64,000 nt of DNA from Phyllobacterium brassicacearum (GTDB taxonomy: Bacteria; Pseudomonadota; Alphaproteobacteria; Rhizobiales; Rhizobiaceae). The DNA lies in the NCBI RefSeq assembly GCF_003010955.1, contig NZ_PGGO01000014.1, forward strand, positions 90,724-154,723. Direction: 5' to 3'. Numbering within the stretch: position 1 is the first letter of the stretch; every line of letters starts with the position of its first letter. The translations under genes and the position numbers were made by a program. The notes beneath the pieces were generated by a model that did not search any database, was not told where the DNA came from, and saw nothing but the letters and a program-made list of their open reading frames with translations. Below, in pieces: positions 1-9,462 of the stretch.

Positions 1-1
1 T

Positions 2-1210
2 CTCTGGGACAGCCTGATGGAAATGGCGAAGATCGGACCGGGCCTGCGCGGCGGCAACAACCGGCAGACGCTGACCGACGAGGATGGCGAAGGCCGGCGT
101 CTTTTCCAGTCCTGGTGTGAAAAGGCAGGCCTTTCCATGGGCGTCGACACGATGGGCAACATGTTCTTCACCCGTCCGGGGGCGGATCCTGACGCATTGC
201 CGGTTTATGTGGGCAGTCATCTCGATACACAGCCGACCGGCGGCAAGTTTGACGGCGTCCTTGGCGTTCTCGGTGGGCTGGAACTGGTCCGCACGCTTGA
301 TGATCTCAACATCGAGACCAAACATCCGATTGTCGTGGTCAACTGGACCAATGAAGAAGGGACTCGCTTTGCCCCGGCCATGCTGGCGTCCGGCGTCTTT
401 GCCGGCATCCATGACCAGGATTGGGCCTACAATCGCGAAGACGCCAAAGGCAAGAAGTTCGGCGACGAACTGGAACGCATTGGCTGGAAGGGCGAAGAAG
501 AGGTCGGCGCACGCAAGATGCATGCGCTGTTTGAACTGCACATTGAGCAGGGTCCCATCCTCGAAGCGGAGGGCAAGGACATTGGCGTTGTCACCCACGG
601 ACAGGGCCTGTGGTGGCTGCAGATCACGCTGACCGGCAAGGAGAGCCATACCGGCTCGACGCCGATGCCCATGCGCAAGAATGCCGGGCTCGGCATGGCG
701 CGCATCACTGAGCTCGTCCACACCGTCGCCATGGCCAACCAGCCGGGCGCCGTTGGAGCGATTGGTCATGTGGATGTCTATCCGAACTCGCGCAATGTCA
801 TCCCGGGCAGGGTGGTTTTCACCGTCGATATCCGCTCGCCTGACCTCTCGACGCTCAGCGCGATGAAGGCGGAGATCGAGGATAAGGCACCGAAGATCGC
901 CAAGGAGCTCGGTCTGGAAATTCTGATCGAAGAGGCGGGCCATTTCGATCCGGTAACTTTCGATGAGGGCTGCGTGACTGCGGTACGCAACGCGGCGGAG
1001 CGGCTTGGTTACACCCACCGCAACATTGTCTCCGGCGCAGGGCACGATGCGTGCTGGATCAATCGTGTCGCTCCGACGTCGATGGTGATGTGCCCGTGCG
1101 TCGATGGACTCAGCCACAACGAGGATGAGGATATCTCAAAGGAATGGGCCGCTGCCGGTGCAGACGTGCTTTTGCATGCAGTTCTGGAGACCGCGGAGAT
1201 CCATACCTGA
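2..1210 (+). CDS. Zn-dependent N-carbamoyl-amino-acid / beta-ureidopropionate hydrolase (5' partial)
   Basis: Amidase of the M20-like carbamoylase family (beta-ureidopropionase, allantoate amidohydrolase, L-N-carbamoylase). It would split N-carbamoyl-beta-alanine to beta-alanine, CO2 and ammonia in the cytoplasm. The reading frame is open to the window edge: codons for LWDSL precede the first ATG at 17, so the true start lies upstream. Visible family motifs are GSHLDTQPTGGKFDG (metal His and Asp), NEEGTRF (acidic metal ligands), HIEQGP, GKESHTGSTPM and SGAGHDACWI. It sits 59 bp before dihydropyrimidinase, which makes the beta-ureidopropionase role most likely. Allantoate or hydantoin-derived substrates remain possible. 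Confidence 0.85.
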   Translation, partial: LWDSLMEMAKIGPGLRGGNNRQTLTDEDGEGRRLFQSWCEKAGLSMGVDTMGNMFFTRPGADPDALPVYVGSHLDTQPTGGKFDGVLGVLGGLELVRTLDDLNIETKHPIVVVNWTNEEGTRFAPAMLASGVFAGIHDQDWAYNREDAKGKKFGDELERIGWKGEEEVGARKMHALFELHIEQGPILEAEGKDIGVVTHGQGLWWLQITLTGKESHTGSTPMPMRKNAGLGMARITELVHTVAMANQPGAVGAIGHVDVYPNSRNVIPGRVVFTVDIRSPDLSTLSAMKAEIEDKAPKIAKELGLEILIEEAGHFDPVTFDEGCVTAVRNAAERLGYTHRNIVSGAGHDACWINRVAPTSMVMCPCVDGLSHNEDEDISKEWAAAGADVLLHAVLETAEIHT

Positions 1211-1269
1211 GCGGCTAACCCAATATTCGGCAACATGTTCGGCAAAAGACCAAAAAGGGGAACGGACAC

Positions 1270-2724
1270 ATGGCTACGAAAGTAATCAAGGGCGGCACCA
1301 TTATTGCTGCCGACCGCACGTACAAGGCGGATGTGCTGATCGACGGCGAAACGATCGCAACGATCGGCCCTGATCTTTCCGGCGATGAGACAATTGATGC
1401 AACGGGCTGCTTCCTGATGCCGGGCGGCATCGATCCGCATACCCATCTCGAAATGCCCTTCATGGGCACGCATTCTTCCGACGATTTCGATACGGGTACC
1501 GCCGCAGCCTTGGCCGGCGGGACGACCATGGTTGTTGATTTTGTCTTGCCGGGACAAGAGGGGCTGCTCGTTGCGCTGCAGGACTGGTTCCAGAAGGCGG
1601 GCAAGGCGCGCACCGATTATTCCTTCCATATGGCGATCACCAGCTGGAACAAGCAGGTTTTCGATGAGATGCCGAAGGTGGTGGAGCGCGGTATCAACAC
1701 ATTCAAGCATTTCATGGCCTATAAGGGCGCGCTGATGGTCGACGATGACGAGATGTTTGCGTCGTTCATGCGCTGTGCGGAGATCGGCGCCATGCCGCTG
1801 GTCCATGCGGAAAATGGAGACGTGGTTGCGCATCTCCAGCAGAAACTGCTGGCAGAAGGCAATACCGGCCCGGAGGCCCATGGTTATTCGCGCCCGCCGG
1901 AAGTCGAGGGCGAGGCAGCCAATCGCGCCATCATGATCGCCGACCAAGCCGGCGTCCCACTCTATGTCGTGCATGTCTCTTGTGAGCAGGCGCATGAAGC
2001 CATTCGTCGTGCAAGGGCAAAGGGCATGCGCGTCTATGGCGAACCCCTCGTGCAGCACCTGACGCTCGATGAGAGCGAATACAAGAACGAGGACTGGGAC
2101 TACGCCGCGCGACGCGTCATGTCGCCTCCCTTCCGTGACAAGGTCCACCAGGACGGTCTGTGGGCCGGCCTCGCTTCGGGCAGTCTGCAGGTCGTCGCCA
2201 CTGATCATTGCGCATTCACCACCGAGCAGAAGCGCTTTGGCGTTGGAGACTTCACCAAGATCCCCAACGGCACAGGCGGGCTTGAGGACCGCTTACCGGT
2301 ACTCTGGACCAAGGGTGTCCGCACCGGCCGCCTGACGCCGAACGAATTCGTGGCTGTGACATCCACCAATATTGCTCGCATCCTCAATATGTATCCGAAG
2401 AAGGGTGCGATCCTGCCGGGTTCCGATGCGGATATTGTCATCTGGGATCCAAACGCCTCAAAAGTCATTTCGGCAAAGACCCAGAAATCGGCAATCGACT
2501 ACAATGTCTTTGAAGGCATCGAAGTAACGGGTCTGCCACGCATGACGCTGTCGCGCGGCCAGATCGCCTTCAAGGATGGCGAAGTGCTGGCGCCGACCGG
2601 CAGTGGCCGCTTTGTCGAGCGCGAAGCCAACGCGCCGGCAAATCGTGCACTTTCCACTTGGAAGGAATTGACGGCACCGCGTAGAGTGGAACGCGATCCG
2701 AAGAATATTCCGGCAGGCGTCTGA
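1270..2724 (+). CDS. hydA: Dihydropyrimidinase / hydantoinase
   Basis: Cyclic amidohydrolase of 484 residues that opens dihydrouracil or dihydrothymine to the N-carbamoyl-beta-amino acid, the step before the upstream carbamoylase. Visible motifs are GGIDPHTHLEMPFMG (metal-binding HxH near residues 56-60), FKHFMAYKG with the lysine that is carbamylated to bridge the two metals in this family, a metal histidine in VVHVS, and ATDHCAF with the catalytic aspartate. Length fits the family. A Shine-Dalgarno-like GGGGA lies about 8 nt before ATG 1270. Its TGA overlaps the ATG of the ABC ATPase gene by one base, indicating one transcript. Hydantoinase activity is the main alternative. Confidence 0.92.
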   Translation: MATKVIKGGTIIAADRTYKADVLIDGETIATIGPDLSGDETIDATGCFLMPGGIDPHTHLEMPFMGTHSSDDFDTGTAAALAGGTTMVVDFVLPGQEGLLVALQDWFQKAGKARTDYSFHMAITSWNKQVFDEMPKVVERGINTFKHFMAYKGALMVDDDEMFASFMRCAEIGAMPLVHAENGDVVAHLQQKLLAEGNTGPEAHGYSRPPEVEGEAANRAIMIADQAGVPLYVVHVSCEQAHEAIRRARAKGMRVYGEPLVQHLTLDESEYKNEDWDYAARRVMSPPFRDKVHQDGLWAGLASGSLQVVATDHCAFTTEQKRFGVGDFTKIPNGTGGLEDRLPVLWTKGVRTGRLTPNEFVAVTSTNIARILNMYPKKGAILPGSDADIVIWDPNASKVISAKTQKSAIDYNVFEGIEVTGLPRMTLSRGQIAFKDGEVLAPTGSGRFVEREANAPANRALSTWKELTAPRRVERDPKNIPAGV

Positions 2725-3563
2725 TGACAGTCGTCGCGCTCCGACCCAAGGCGAAGACGATGGCAGATGCGGCGCCGAAGAATGTGATTGACGTCAACGA
2801 ACTGTCCTTGGTCTTCCAGACCAATGATGGTCCGGTGAACGCGCTGTCCAACATCAATCTTGCAGTGGGTGGCGGCGAGTTCGTCTCCTTTATCGGCCCG
2901 TCCGGCTGCGGCAAGACCACACTGTTGCGCGTTATCGCCGATCTCGAGCAGCCAACATCCGGCTCGATCTCCGTCAACGGCATGACGCCGTCCGAGGCAC
3001 GGCAGAAGCGCGCCTACGGCTATGTGTTCCAGGCGGCGGCGCTTTACCCGTGGCGTACGATTGCCGGCAACATTTCCCTGCCGCTGGAAGTGATGGGCAT
3101 TCCCAAAGCGGAGCGGAAGGATCGTATCGCCAGGAATCTGGAGCTGGTCAATCTTTCAGGCTTTGAGAAGAAGTTTCCATGGCAATTGTCCGGCGGCATG
3201 CAGCAACGCGCCTCCATCGCCCGCGCGCTTTCGTTCGATCCCCACCTGCTGTTGATGGATGAGCCCTTTGGTGCGCTCGATGAGATCGTCCGCGATCATC
3301 TCAACGAAGAGCTGTTGAAACTGTGGGCGAAGACGCAGAAGACCGTGGTCTTCGTCACCCATTCCATTCCGGAGGCAGTATTCCTTTCAACGAAGATCGT
3401 GGTGATGAGCCCGCGGCCCGGCCGCATTCATGAGATCATCGACTGCGATCTCGGACCGGAACGTACGCTCGATATTCGTGAGACCCCGAAATTCCTCGAA
3501 ATTGCCCATCGCGTCCGCGAGGGCCTGCGCCATGGCCATTCCTATGACGCAGCGCATCTGTGA
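2724..3563 (+). CDS. ABC importer ATP-binding protein (NitT/TauT type), probable pyrimidine uptake
   Basis: ATPase of 279 residues of the nitrate/taurine/thiamine-precursor importer class. Walker A is GPSGCGKT, the signature is QLSGGMQQR, Walker B is LLMDEPFGALDE, and the H-loop is VTHSIPEA. It lacks the C-terminal TOBE domain of MalK-type ATPases, which fits the class. A hydrophilic N-terminal extension of about 25 residues precedes the ABC core. The start overlaps the dihydropyrimidinase stop. It should power the two permeases at 4038 and 4910 together with the periplasmic protein at 6036. Substrate specificity for pyrimidines is inferred only from the operon. Confidence 0.88.
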   Translation: MTVVALRPKAKTMADAAPKNVIDVNELSLVFQTNDGPVNALSNINLAVGGGEFVSFIGPSGCGKTTLLRVIADLEQPTSGSISVNGMTPSEARQKRAYGYVFQAAALYPWRTIAGNISLPLEVMGIPKAERKDRIARNLELVNLSGFEKKFPWQLSGGMQQRASIARALSFDPHLLLMDEPFGALDEIVRDHLNEELLKLWAKTQKTVVFVTHSIPEAVFLSTKIVVMSPRPGRIHEIIDCDLGPERTLDIRETPKFLEIAHRVREGLRHGHSYDAAHL

Positions 3564-3579
3564 CATCGGCAGGAGAAGC

Positions 3580-4041
3580 ATGATGATCATTCGTGCGGCC
3601 AAGCTGCGGGACATGTTGGAATGCGCGGAGATCGTCAATGACTGGATCGATGCGACGAAATGGATGCCACGTATTCACCCTCGAGATGTGGTTACCGATC
3701 ATTACCGTGATACCGTATTTACGAGGCTGGAGGTTTTCGTCGCCGAGCGCGGTGAATGTATTGCCGGGATGGTTGCGCTGTCGCCCGACAATATGGTCAG
3801 CGCTCTGTATGTTCATCCCGACCATCGCGGCAAGGGCATTGGCAAAGCCTTGCTCGATCATGCGAAGCGCGAGGCGACCGGCTCGATCGAGCTTTGGACC
3901 TTCGTTGCCAATCGCGGTGCACAGGCATTCTACCTGCGAGAGGGTTTCATCGAAATCCGGCGGTCGGACGGCGACAATGAAGAGAAACTGCCGGACATTC
4001 TGTACCGCTGGGAGCGGGACGATAGAGGGATGAAGCCATGA
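3580..4041 (+). CDS. GNAT-family N-acetyltransferase inside the importer operon
   Basis: Predicted acetyltransferase of about 153 residues. The acetyl-CoA loop is visible as HPDHRGKGIGKALL, preceded by the beta-4 strand VSALYV, and the C-terminal NRGAQAFYLREGF is typical of the family. The same frame is open upstream to about 3430, but AGGAG at 3571-3575 supports ATG 3580 or 3583, which leaves no overlap with the ATPase gene ending at 3563. Its stop overlaps the next permease start (ATGA). The acceptor is unknown. Its place between importer subunits suggests it acts on an imported or released amine, for example beta-alanine, but that is speculation. Confidence 0.82.
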   Translation: MMIIRAAKLRDMLECAEIVNDWIDATKWMPRIHPRDVVTDHYRDTVFTRLEVFVAERGECIAGMVALSPDNMVSALYVHPDHRGKGIGKALLDHAKREATGSIELWTFVANRGAQAFYLREGFIEIRRSDGDNEEKLPDILYRWERDDRGMKP

Positions 4042-4913
4042 ACTTCATCCGCAACAGCGTCGTTCCGGTCGGTACTGTTCTGCTCGTCATTCTCGTACTG
4101 TGGTACGCGTTTGCCGTCATTCTGAATGCTCCGTTCGAGCGGGATCAGGCAGCGCGGGCAGGGACGACGATATCGACCAGTCAGCTGATCACCAACACGA
4201 TGAAACAGGAGCGTCCGGTCCTTCCGGCGCCGCACCAAGTGGCGGAAGAAATCCGCAAGACCGTCTTCGACATCAGTCCGACATCGAAGCGCAGCCTTGT
4301 CTATCACGGTTGGGTGACGCTTTCTTCAACCCTGCTCGGATTTGCTCTCGGTACGCTGCTCGGCATTCTGTTGGCGATTGCCATTGTTCATTCGCGTACT
4401 CTGGACAAGAGCCTGATGCCTTGGATCATCACGTCGCAAACCGTGCCGATCCTTGCCATCGCACCGATGATCATCGTCGTGCTGAACGCCGTCAACATCA
4501 CCGGCTTGCTGCCAAAAGCGATGATCTCGACATACCTGTCGTTCTTCCCTGTCGCAGTCGGCATGGTAAAGGGTCTGCGCTCGCCGGAGATCATGCACCT
4601 CGACCTAATGCGGACCTACAATGCTTCCAAGGCGCAGGTGTTCTGGAAATTGCGCTGGCCGGCGTCGATGCCCTATTTATTCACGTCGATGAAGATCGCG
4701 GTGGCAATCAGCCTTGTCGGCGCCATTGTTGGTGAGTTGCCGACGGGTGCTGTGGCGGGCATTGGAGCGCGCCTCCTGGCTGGTTCCTATTATGGCCAGA
4801 CCGTACAGATCTGGGCAGCGCTGATTGCGGCGGCGTTGATGGCGGCGGTGCTTGTCAGCCTGATCGGGCTGATCGCGAATTTGGTCAACCGGCGCATGGG
4901 GGTGCGGACATGA
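4038..4913 (+). CDS. ABC importer permease (NitT/TauT type), first of two
   Basis: Inner-membrane permease of 291 residues. One N-terminal membrane segment (about residues 8-30) is followed by a periplasmic stretch of about 55 residues and then the usual binding-protein-dependent transport core. The EAA-like loop contacting the ATPase is visible around DLMRTYNASKAQVFWKLRWP. ATGA overlaps join it to the GNAT gene before and the second permease after. It should pair with the 4910 permease as a heterodimeric channel. Confidence 0.87.
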   Translation: MNFIRNSVVPVGTVLLVILVLWYAFAVILNAPFERDQAARAGTTISTSQLITNTMKQERPVLPAPHQVAEEIRKTVFDISPTSKRSLVYHGWVTLSSTLLGFALGTLLGILLAIAIVHSRTLDKSLMPWIITSQTVPILAIAPMIIVVLNAVNITGLLPKAMISTYLSFFPVAVGMVKGLRSPEIMHLDLMRTYNASKAQVFWKLRWPASMPYLFTSMKIAVAISLVGAIVGELPTGAVAGIGARLLAGSYYGQTVQIWAALIAAALMAAVLVSLIGLIANLVNRRMGVRT

Positions 4914-6010
4914 GGCGCTCGCCACTCGCCGTTGTCGCCTTCGCACTGGCAGCCGCCTCGCTTGTGCTGCCAACCGGTGCGGATGGCCCCGGTTTCCTTT
5001 TCTTTTCTGCTCCCGCGATAGTGTTCGCGGCAGCCGCTGTAGCATTGTTCGTACCACCTTCAAGAGCCTCTTTGATCGCTTTGCTCATCCTGGTTCATGT
5101 CGCTGCCTTCTGCCTGATCGGACTGCTGGGCGCTTTTGCGACAAGTGGCCCGGCCATCGGCTACTGGTGCTCGGTGATCGGAGCGTGGCTGCTGGCCTGG
5201 CTCGCCGTGCAACGACTTGCGGCCTTGCGCTTTAAGTCGCCTAATATGCAGCGGCTCTCCAATCTCGCTTTGCCCGTGCTGTTTGGTGCATGGCTGCTCA
5301 TTCTCTGGGAGATCATTGTCCGCGGTTTTGGCGTGCCAACAATCCTGTTGCCGCCACCCTCGATGATCGCTGCGCGCATCGCCGCGTCTATACCAACGCT
5401 CTGGGCTGATTTCCAGCAGACCTTCCTCAAGGCGGCCATTGCCGGCTATGCCATCGGTTGCGGTTCCGGCTTCATCGCAGCCATCGTCGTCGACCGCGTG
5501 CCGTTCCTGCGCAAGGGCCTGCTGCCGATAGGAAACCTCGTCGCCGCGCTGCCTGTTGTCGGCATCGCACCGATCATGGTCATGTGGTTCGGCTCTTATT
5601 GGGAATCGAAAGCTGCCGTTGTCGTCATCATGACCTTTTTCCCCATGCTGGTGAACACGGTGGCGGGGCTTGCCGCGTCGGGCGCCATGGAGCGCGACCT
5701 GATGCGCACCTATGGTTCAACCTATATCCAGACGCTGCTGAAGCTTCGGCTGCCCGCAGCGATGCCCTTCATCTTCAATGCACTGAAGATCAACTCAACC
5801 CTGGCGCTCATCGGGGCGATTGTCGCCGAGTTCTTCGGCTCACCCATCGTCGGTATGGGGTTTCGCATATCGATGGAGGTCGGACGCATGAATGTCGACA
5901 TGGTCTGGGCCGAAATCTTCGTCGCGGCGCTGGCCGGGTCCCTGTCCTACGGGCTGATTACTCTCATTGAGAGGGCGGTCACCTTCTGGCATCCTTCCTA
6001 CCGAACATAA
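4910..6010 (+). CDS. ABC importer permease (NitT/TauT type) with extra N-terminal membrane segments
   Basis: Permease of 366 residues, longer than the usual 250-290. Residues 1 to about 105 form three or four additional hydrophobic segments before the normal permease domain, which begins near LPVLFGAWLLILWEI. The coupling loop is visible as DLMRTYGSTYIQTLLKLRLP. The start overlaps the previous gene (ATGA at 4910-4913). Partner of the 4038 permease and the 2724 ATPase. The additional segments have no function I can name. Confidence 0.86.
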   Translation: MRRSPLAVVAFALAAASLVLPTGADGPGFLFFSAPAIVFAAAAVALFVPPSRASLIALLILVHVAAFCLIGLLGAFATSGPAIGYWCSVIGAWLLAWLAVQRLAALRFKSPNMQRLSNLALPVLFGAWLLILWEIIVRGFGVPTILLPPPSMIAARIAASIPTLWADFQQTFLKAAIAGYAIGCGSGFIAAIVVDRVPFLRKGLLPIGNLVAALPVVGIAPIMVMWFGSYWESKAAVVVIMTFFPMLVNTVAGLAASGAMERDLMRTYGSTYIQTLLKLRLPAAMPFIFNALKINSTLALIGAIVAEFFGSPIVGMGFRISMEVGRMNVDMVWAEIFVAALAGSLSYGLITLIERAVTFWHPSYRT

Positions 6011-6035
6011 AAAAGAACAGAGGAGAACTAAAAAC

Positions 6036-7022
6036 ATGAAGAAGACCATTGCACTCACTCTTGCCGCCGCAGCCACCCTCATGGCGGGTTCTGCCCTGGC
6101 CGCTGACAAGTTGGTGCTGCAGCTCAAATGGGTCACGCAGGGCCAGTTTGCTGGCTACTACGTGGCCAAGGATAAAGGTTTCTACGAAGAAGCGGGCCTT
6201 GATGTTGAGATCAAGCCGGGTGGCCCTGATGTCGCCCCGCCGCAAGTCATCGCCGGTGGCGGAGCTGATGTGGTGATCGACTGGATGCCGTCAGCGCTAG
6301 CAACACGCGAGAAGGGCCTCCCTCTGGTCAATATCGCCCAGCCCTTCAAGCGTTCCGGGATGATGCTGACCTGCCGCAAGGAAACCGGCATTGCCAAGCC
6401 GGAGGACTTCAAAGGCAAGACGCTTGGCGTCTGGTTCGGCGGCAATGAATATCCGTTCCTGTCCTGGATGAACCATCTTGGCCTCAAGACCGATGGTGGG
6501 CCGAATGGCGTGACGGTGCTCAAGCAGGGTTTCAACGTCGATCCGCTGATCCAGAAACAGGCCGACTGCATCTCGACGATGACCTACAATGAATATTGGC
6601 AGGTGATCGATGCGGGCATCCCCGAGGATCAACTGGTGACGTTCAAGTATGAAGACGAGGGTGTCGCGACCCTGGAAGACGGGCTCTATGTGCTTCAGAA
6701 GAGCCTCGACGATCCAAAGATGGTCGACAAGCTTGCCCGTTTCGTGAAGGCTTCGATGAAGGGCTGGGATTACACCCGTGCCAATCCGGACGAAGCAGCG
6801 ACCATCGTGCTTGATAACGACGCCAGCGGGGCGCAGACCGAAAAGCACCAGAAGCGTATGGTCGGCGAAATCAACAAGTTGACGGAAGGCTCAACCGGTG
6901 TTCTGGACGTCGCGGCAGCAGATCGAACGGTGGAAACGCTGCTCGGCGGCGGTTCGGATCCCGTCATCACCAAGAAGCCGGAAGGTGCGTGGACGACCAA
7001 GATCACCGACGCGGCGAAATAA
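6036..7022 (+). CDS. NMT1/THI5-type periplasmic substrate-binding protein
   Basis: Binding protein of 328 residues for the preceding importer. It starts with a Sec signal peptide (MKK, hydrophobic stretch, then GSALA before the mature ADKLVLQLKW). LKWVTQGQFAGYYVAKDKGF is the hallmark N-terminus of the NMT1/THI5-like family, which binds pyrimidine-like ligands among others. ATG 6036 was chosen over the in-frame upstream codon at 5967 because it begins the signal peptide and has AGAGGAG about 10 nt upstream. A strong terminator follows. Together with dihydropyrimidinase this supports uptake of a pyrimidine or related ring compound. Confidence 0.9.
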   Translation: MKKTIALTLAAAATLMAGSALAADKLVLQLKWVTQGQFAGYYVAKDKGFYEEAGLDVEIKPGGPDVAPPQVIAGGGADVVIDWMPSALATREKGLPLVNIAQPFKRSGMMLTCRKETGIAKPEDFKGKTLGVWFGGNEYPFLSWMNHLGLKTDGGPNGVTVLKQGFNVDPLIQKQADCISTMTYNEYWQVIDAGIPEDQLVTFKYEDEGVATLEDGLYVLQKSLDDPKMVDKLARFVKASMKGWDYTRANPDEAATIVLDNDASGAQTEKHQKRMVGEINKLTEGSTGVLDVAAADRTVETLLGGGSDPVITKKPEGAWTTKITDAAK

Positions 7023-7037
7023 GTCGGTCTCTATAAG

Positions 7038-7069
7038 AGAAAGGCGGGGGTTCGAACCCCCGCCTTTCT
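7038..7069. terminator. Rho-independent terminator between convergent operons
   Basis: Perfect 13-bp stem, AGAAAGGCGGGGG paired with CCCCCGCCTTTCT, around the loop TTCGAA, followed by T-rich TCATTTTAC. It lies between the binding-protein stop at 7022 and the ilvD stop at 7092, and the A-run on its left side lets it serve both directions. Confidence 0.9.
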
Positions 7070-7091
7070 TCATTTTACTAAAGCTGCGAGC

Positions 7092-8945
7092 TCAGCTCCA
7101 TTCATCCGGTATCTGCCGTACCGCACCCTTGGCAGCACTTGTCGCCATGGCACCATAGGCGCGCAGGGCAGTGGTAACCTTACGCTTACGTTTTTCAGCC
7201 GGTTTCCACGCCGCGGAGCCGTTGGCTTCCATCTGAGCCCGTCGATCAGCGAGGACAGCATCGTCGACGGCAAGGTGGATCTTACGGTTGGGAATGTCGA
7301 TATCGATGATATCGCCTTCCTCGACGAGGCCGATCAGACCACCTTCCGCCGCCTCGGGCGATACATGGCCGATGGAGAGACCAGACGAACCACCGGAGAA
7401 GCGGCCGTCGGTGATCAGGGCGCAGGCCTTGCCGAGACCTTTGGACTTCAGGTAGCTCGTTGGATACAGCATTTCCTGCATGCCCGGCCCGCCACGCGGG
7501 CCTTCATAGCGGATCAACACAATATCGCCCGGTTGGATAGCCCCATTGAGAATACCCAGAACCGCGCTGTCCTGACTCTCGAAGATGCGGGCGGGGCCAG
7601 AGAACTTCAGAATGGATTCGTCCACACCGGCCGTTTTGACGATGCAACCGTCCTCGGCGAGATTGCCATAAAGCACGGCCAGCCCACCGTCCTTGGAATA
7701 GGCGTGTTCCGCATTGCGGATGACGCCCTTCTCGCGGTCGAGGTCGACATCGGCGAAGCGGCGTTCCTGGCTGAACGCAACCTGGGTCGGCACGCCGCCA
7801 GGCGCCGCCATGAAGAAATCATGCACGGATTTATTCTTGGTTCGAACCACATCCCAGCGGTCGAGGGCCGCGCCAAGATTGGCCGAATGCACCGAATAGA
7901 CCGACGTGTCGATGAGCCCGGCACGATCCAGCTCGCCGAGAATGCCCATGATACCACCGGCGTGATGCACATCTTCCATGTGCACATTGGCAACCGCAGG
8001 GGCGACTTTGCACAGGACCGGCACGCGGCGGGACAAGCGGTCGATATCGCTCATGGTGAAGTCGACCTCGCCTTCATGCGCGGCTGCAAGCAGATGCAGA
8101 ACCGTGTTCGTCGAGCCACCCATGGCAATGTCGAGGGTCATCGCGTTCTCGAATGCCGCAAAGGAAGCAATTGAGCGCGGCAGGACCGTATCGTCGTCCT
8201 GTTCGTAGTACCGGCGGGCGAGATCGACCACGAGATGACCAGCCTCGACAAAAAGGCGGCGACGATCGGCGTGGGTTGCCAGCGTCGAACCATTGCCTGG
8301 CAGTGAGAGGCCGAGCGCTTCAGTCAGGCAGTTCATCGAGTTTGCCGTGAACATGCCGGAACACGATCCGCAGGTCGGGCAGGCCGAGCGCTCGATGACC
8401 TTTACTTCTTCGTCCGAGATCCGGTCATCGGCTGCCGCCACCATGGCATCGACCAGATCCAACTTCTTTTCCTTGTCCTCCCAGACGACCTTTCCGGCTT
8501 CCATCGGGCCACCGGAAACGAAGACAACCGGGATATTCAGCCGCAGTGCCGCCATCAGCATGCCGGGGGTGATCTTGTCGCAATTGGAAATACAAACCAT
8601 CGCATCGGCGCAATGTGCATTGACCATGTACTCGACGCTATCGGCGATGATCTCCCGGCTGGGGAGCGAATACAGCATGCCGTCATGGCCCATGGCGATG
8701 CCGTCATCAACGGCAATCGTGTTGAATTCCTTAGCAACGCCGCCAGCACTTTCGATTTCACGCGCCACCAGCTGGCCAAGGTCTTTCAGATGCACGTGGC
8801 CCGGAACAAACTGCGTGAACGAATTCACCACAGCTATAATCGGCTTGCCGAAATCCTCGTCCTTCATGCCTGTGGCGCGCCAGAGCCCGCGGGCACCTGC
8901 CATGTTGCGGCCATGTGTGGTTGTGCGTGAACGGTAGGGAGGCAT
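7092..8945 (-). CDS. ilvD: Dihydroxy-acid dehydratase
   Basis: Fe-S dehydratase of 617 residues for valine, leucine and isoleucine synthesis (2,3-dihydroxy-isovalerate to 2-oxoisovalerate). Motifs: [59 protein letters not shown] and [15 protein letters not shown]. The cysteine pattern (CDK and CGSC) is that of true IlvD and contrasts with the sugar-acid dehydratase at 19495. The start at 8945 ([12 protein letters not shown]) matches known IlvD N-termini. The frame extends upstream to 8984 but adds residues atypical of the family. Confidence 0.96.
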   Translation of the reverse strand: MPPYRSRTTTHGRNMAGARGLWRATGMKDEDFGKPIIAVVNSFTQFVPGHVHLKDLGQLVAREIESAGGVAKEFNTIAVDDGIAMGHDGMLYSLPSREIIADSVEYMVNAHCADAMVCISNCDKITPGMLMAALRLNIPVVFVSGGPMEAGKVVWEDKEKKLDLVDAMVAAADDRISDEEVKVIERSACPTCGSCSGMFTANSMNCLTEALGLSLPGNGSTLATHADRRRLFVEAGHLVVDLARRYYEQDDDTVLPRSIASFAAFENAMTLDIAMGGSTNTVLHLLAAAHEGEVDFTMSDIDRLSRRVPVLCKVAPAVANVHMEDVHHAGGIMGILGELDRAGLIDTSVYSVHSANLGAALDRWDVVRTKNKSVHDFFMAAPGGVPTQVAFSQERRFADVDLDREKGVIRNAEHAYSKDGGLAVLYGNLAEDGCIVKTAGVDESILKFSGPARIFESQDSAVLGILNGAIQPGDIVLIRYEGPRGGPGMQEMLYPTSYLKSKGLGKACALITDGRFSGGSSGLSIGHVSPEAAEGGLIGLVEEGDIIDIDIPNRKIHLAVDDAVLADRRAQMEANGSAAWKPAEKRKRKVTTALRAYGAMATSAAKGAVRQIPDEWS

Positions 8946-9108
8946 TCGCTGGATCCTGATGGTGAATTGCAAGAGAGGCAGCATCTCTACAGAAAAACCG
9001 CTTCCATGGCAAAGAATGGAATTTTGTTGCCCGCATGCGGGCTTTCTATTGCATTCATTACATAAGGGACTTCATACCCGCAGGAAACGGGACGGAATGT
9101 CTCGGGTT

Positions 9109-9345
9109 TCAAAATGCCGTGAAGGTCATTGTCGTCAGCGAGCGCGCAATGCCTGAAATGTCGAGGACATTGTCGTTGATGAATTTGCCGATATCCTGGT
9201 CTTCGGGAATGTAGATCTTCATCAGAAGGTCGTAGTCGCCGCTGGTCGAATAGAGTTCCGAGACGATCTCGCGTTCGAAAAGCGCAGCTGCCACCTCATA
9301 GGTTTTGCCGGGGAAACATTGCAGCTGCAGGAAGACGGGTTTCAT
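9109..9345 (-). CDS. Stand-alone Lrp/AsnC effector-binding (RAM) domain protein
   Basis: A 78-residue protein that matches only the C-terminal ligand-binding half of Lrp/AsnC regulators (LYSTSGDYDLLMKIY, then ISGIARSLTTM), with no helix-turn-helix. Such proteins bind amino acids as oligomers and may modulate full-length Lrp proteins. GGAG lies 8 nt upstream of the start. It is co-directional with ilvD (163 bp gap) and divergent from the glycine-riboswitch-dadA unit, so it is placed among amino-acid genes. The role is inferred. Confidence 0.85.
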   Translation of the reverse strand: MKPVFLQLQCFPGKTYEVAAALFEREIVSELYSTSGDYDLLMKIYIPEDQDIGKFINDNVLDISGIARSLTTMTFTAF

Positions 9346-9410
9346 GAATTAACTCCACAAGGACAGGTTTATGCCTCGCCAACATAATGGGTTGGACCGT
9401 TCTTAGCCAG

Positions 9411-9439
9411 TTGTTCTCTTCTCGCAACTGCGATATAAG
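9411..9439 (+). promoter_or_regulatory. Putative promoter of the riboswitch-dadA transcript
   Basis: TTGTTC at 9411-9416 and TATAAG at 9434-9439 are separated by 17 nt. A transcript starting about 7 nt downstream would begin just before the first glycine aptamer at 9463. This is the only sigma-70-like pair seen at that position. Confidence 0.5.
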
Positions 9440-9462
9440 CAGCCCGTTCGCACAGGCTATCT

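Noticed and set aside
7046..7063. GGGGGTTCGAACCCCCGC looks like a tRNA T-arm
   Set aside because: No acceptor, D or anticodon arms surround it; the full 13-bp stem and following Ts make it a terminator.
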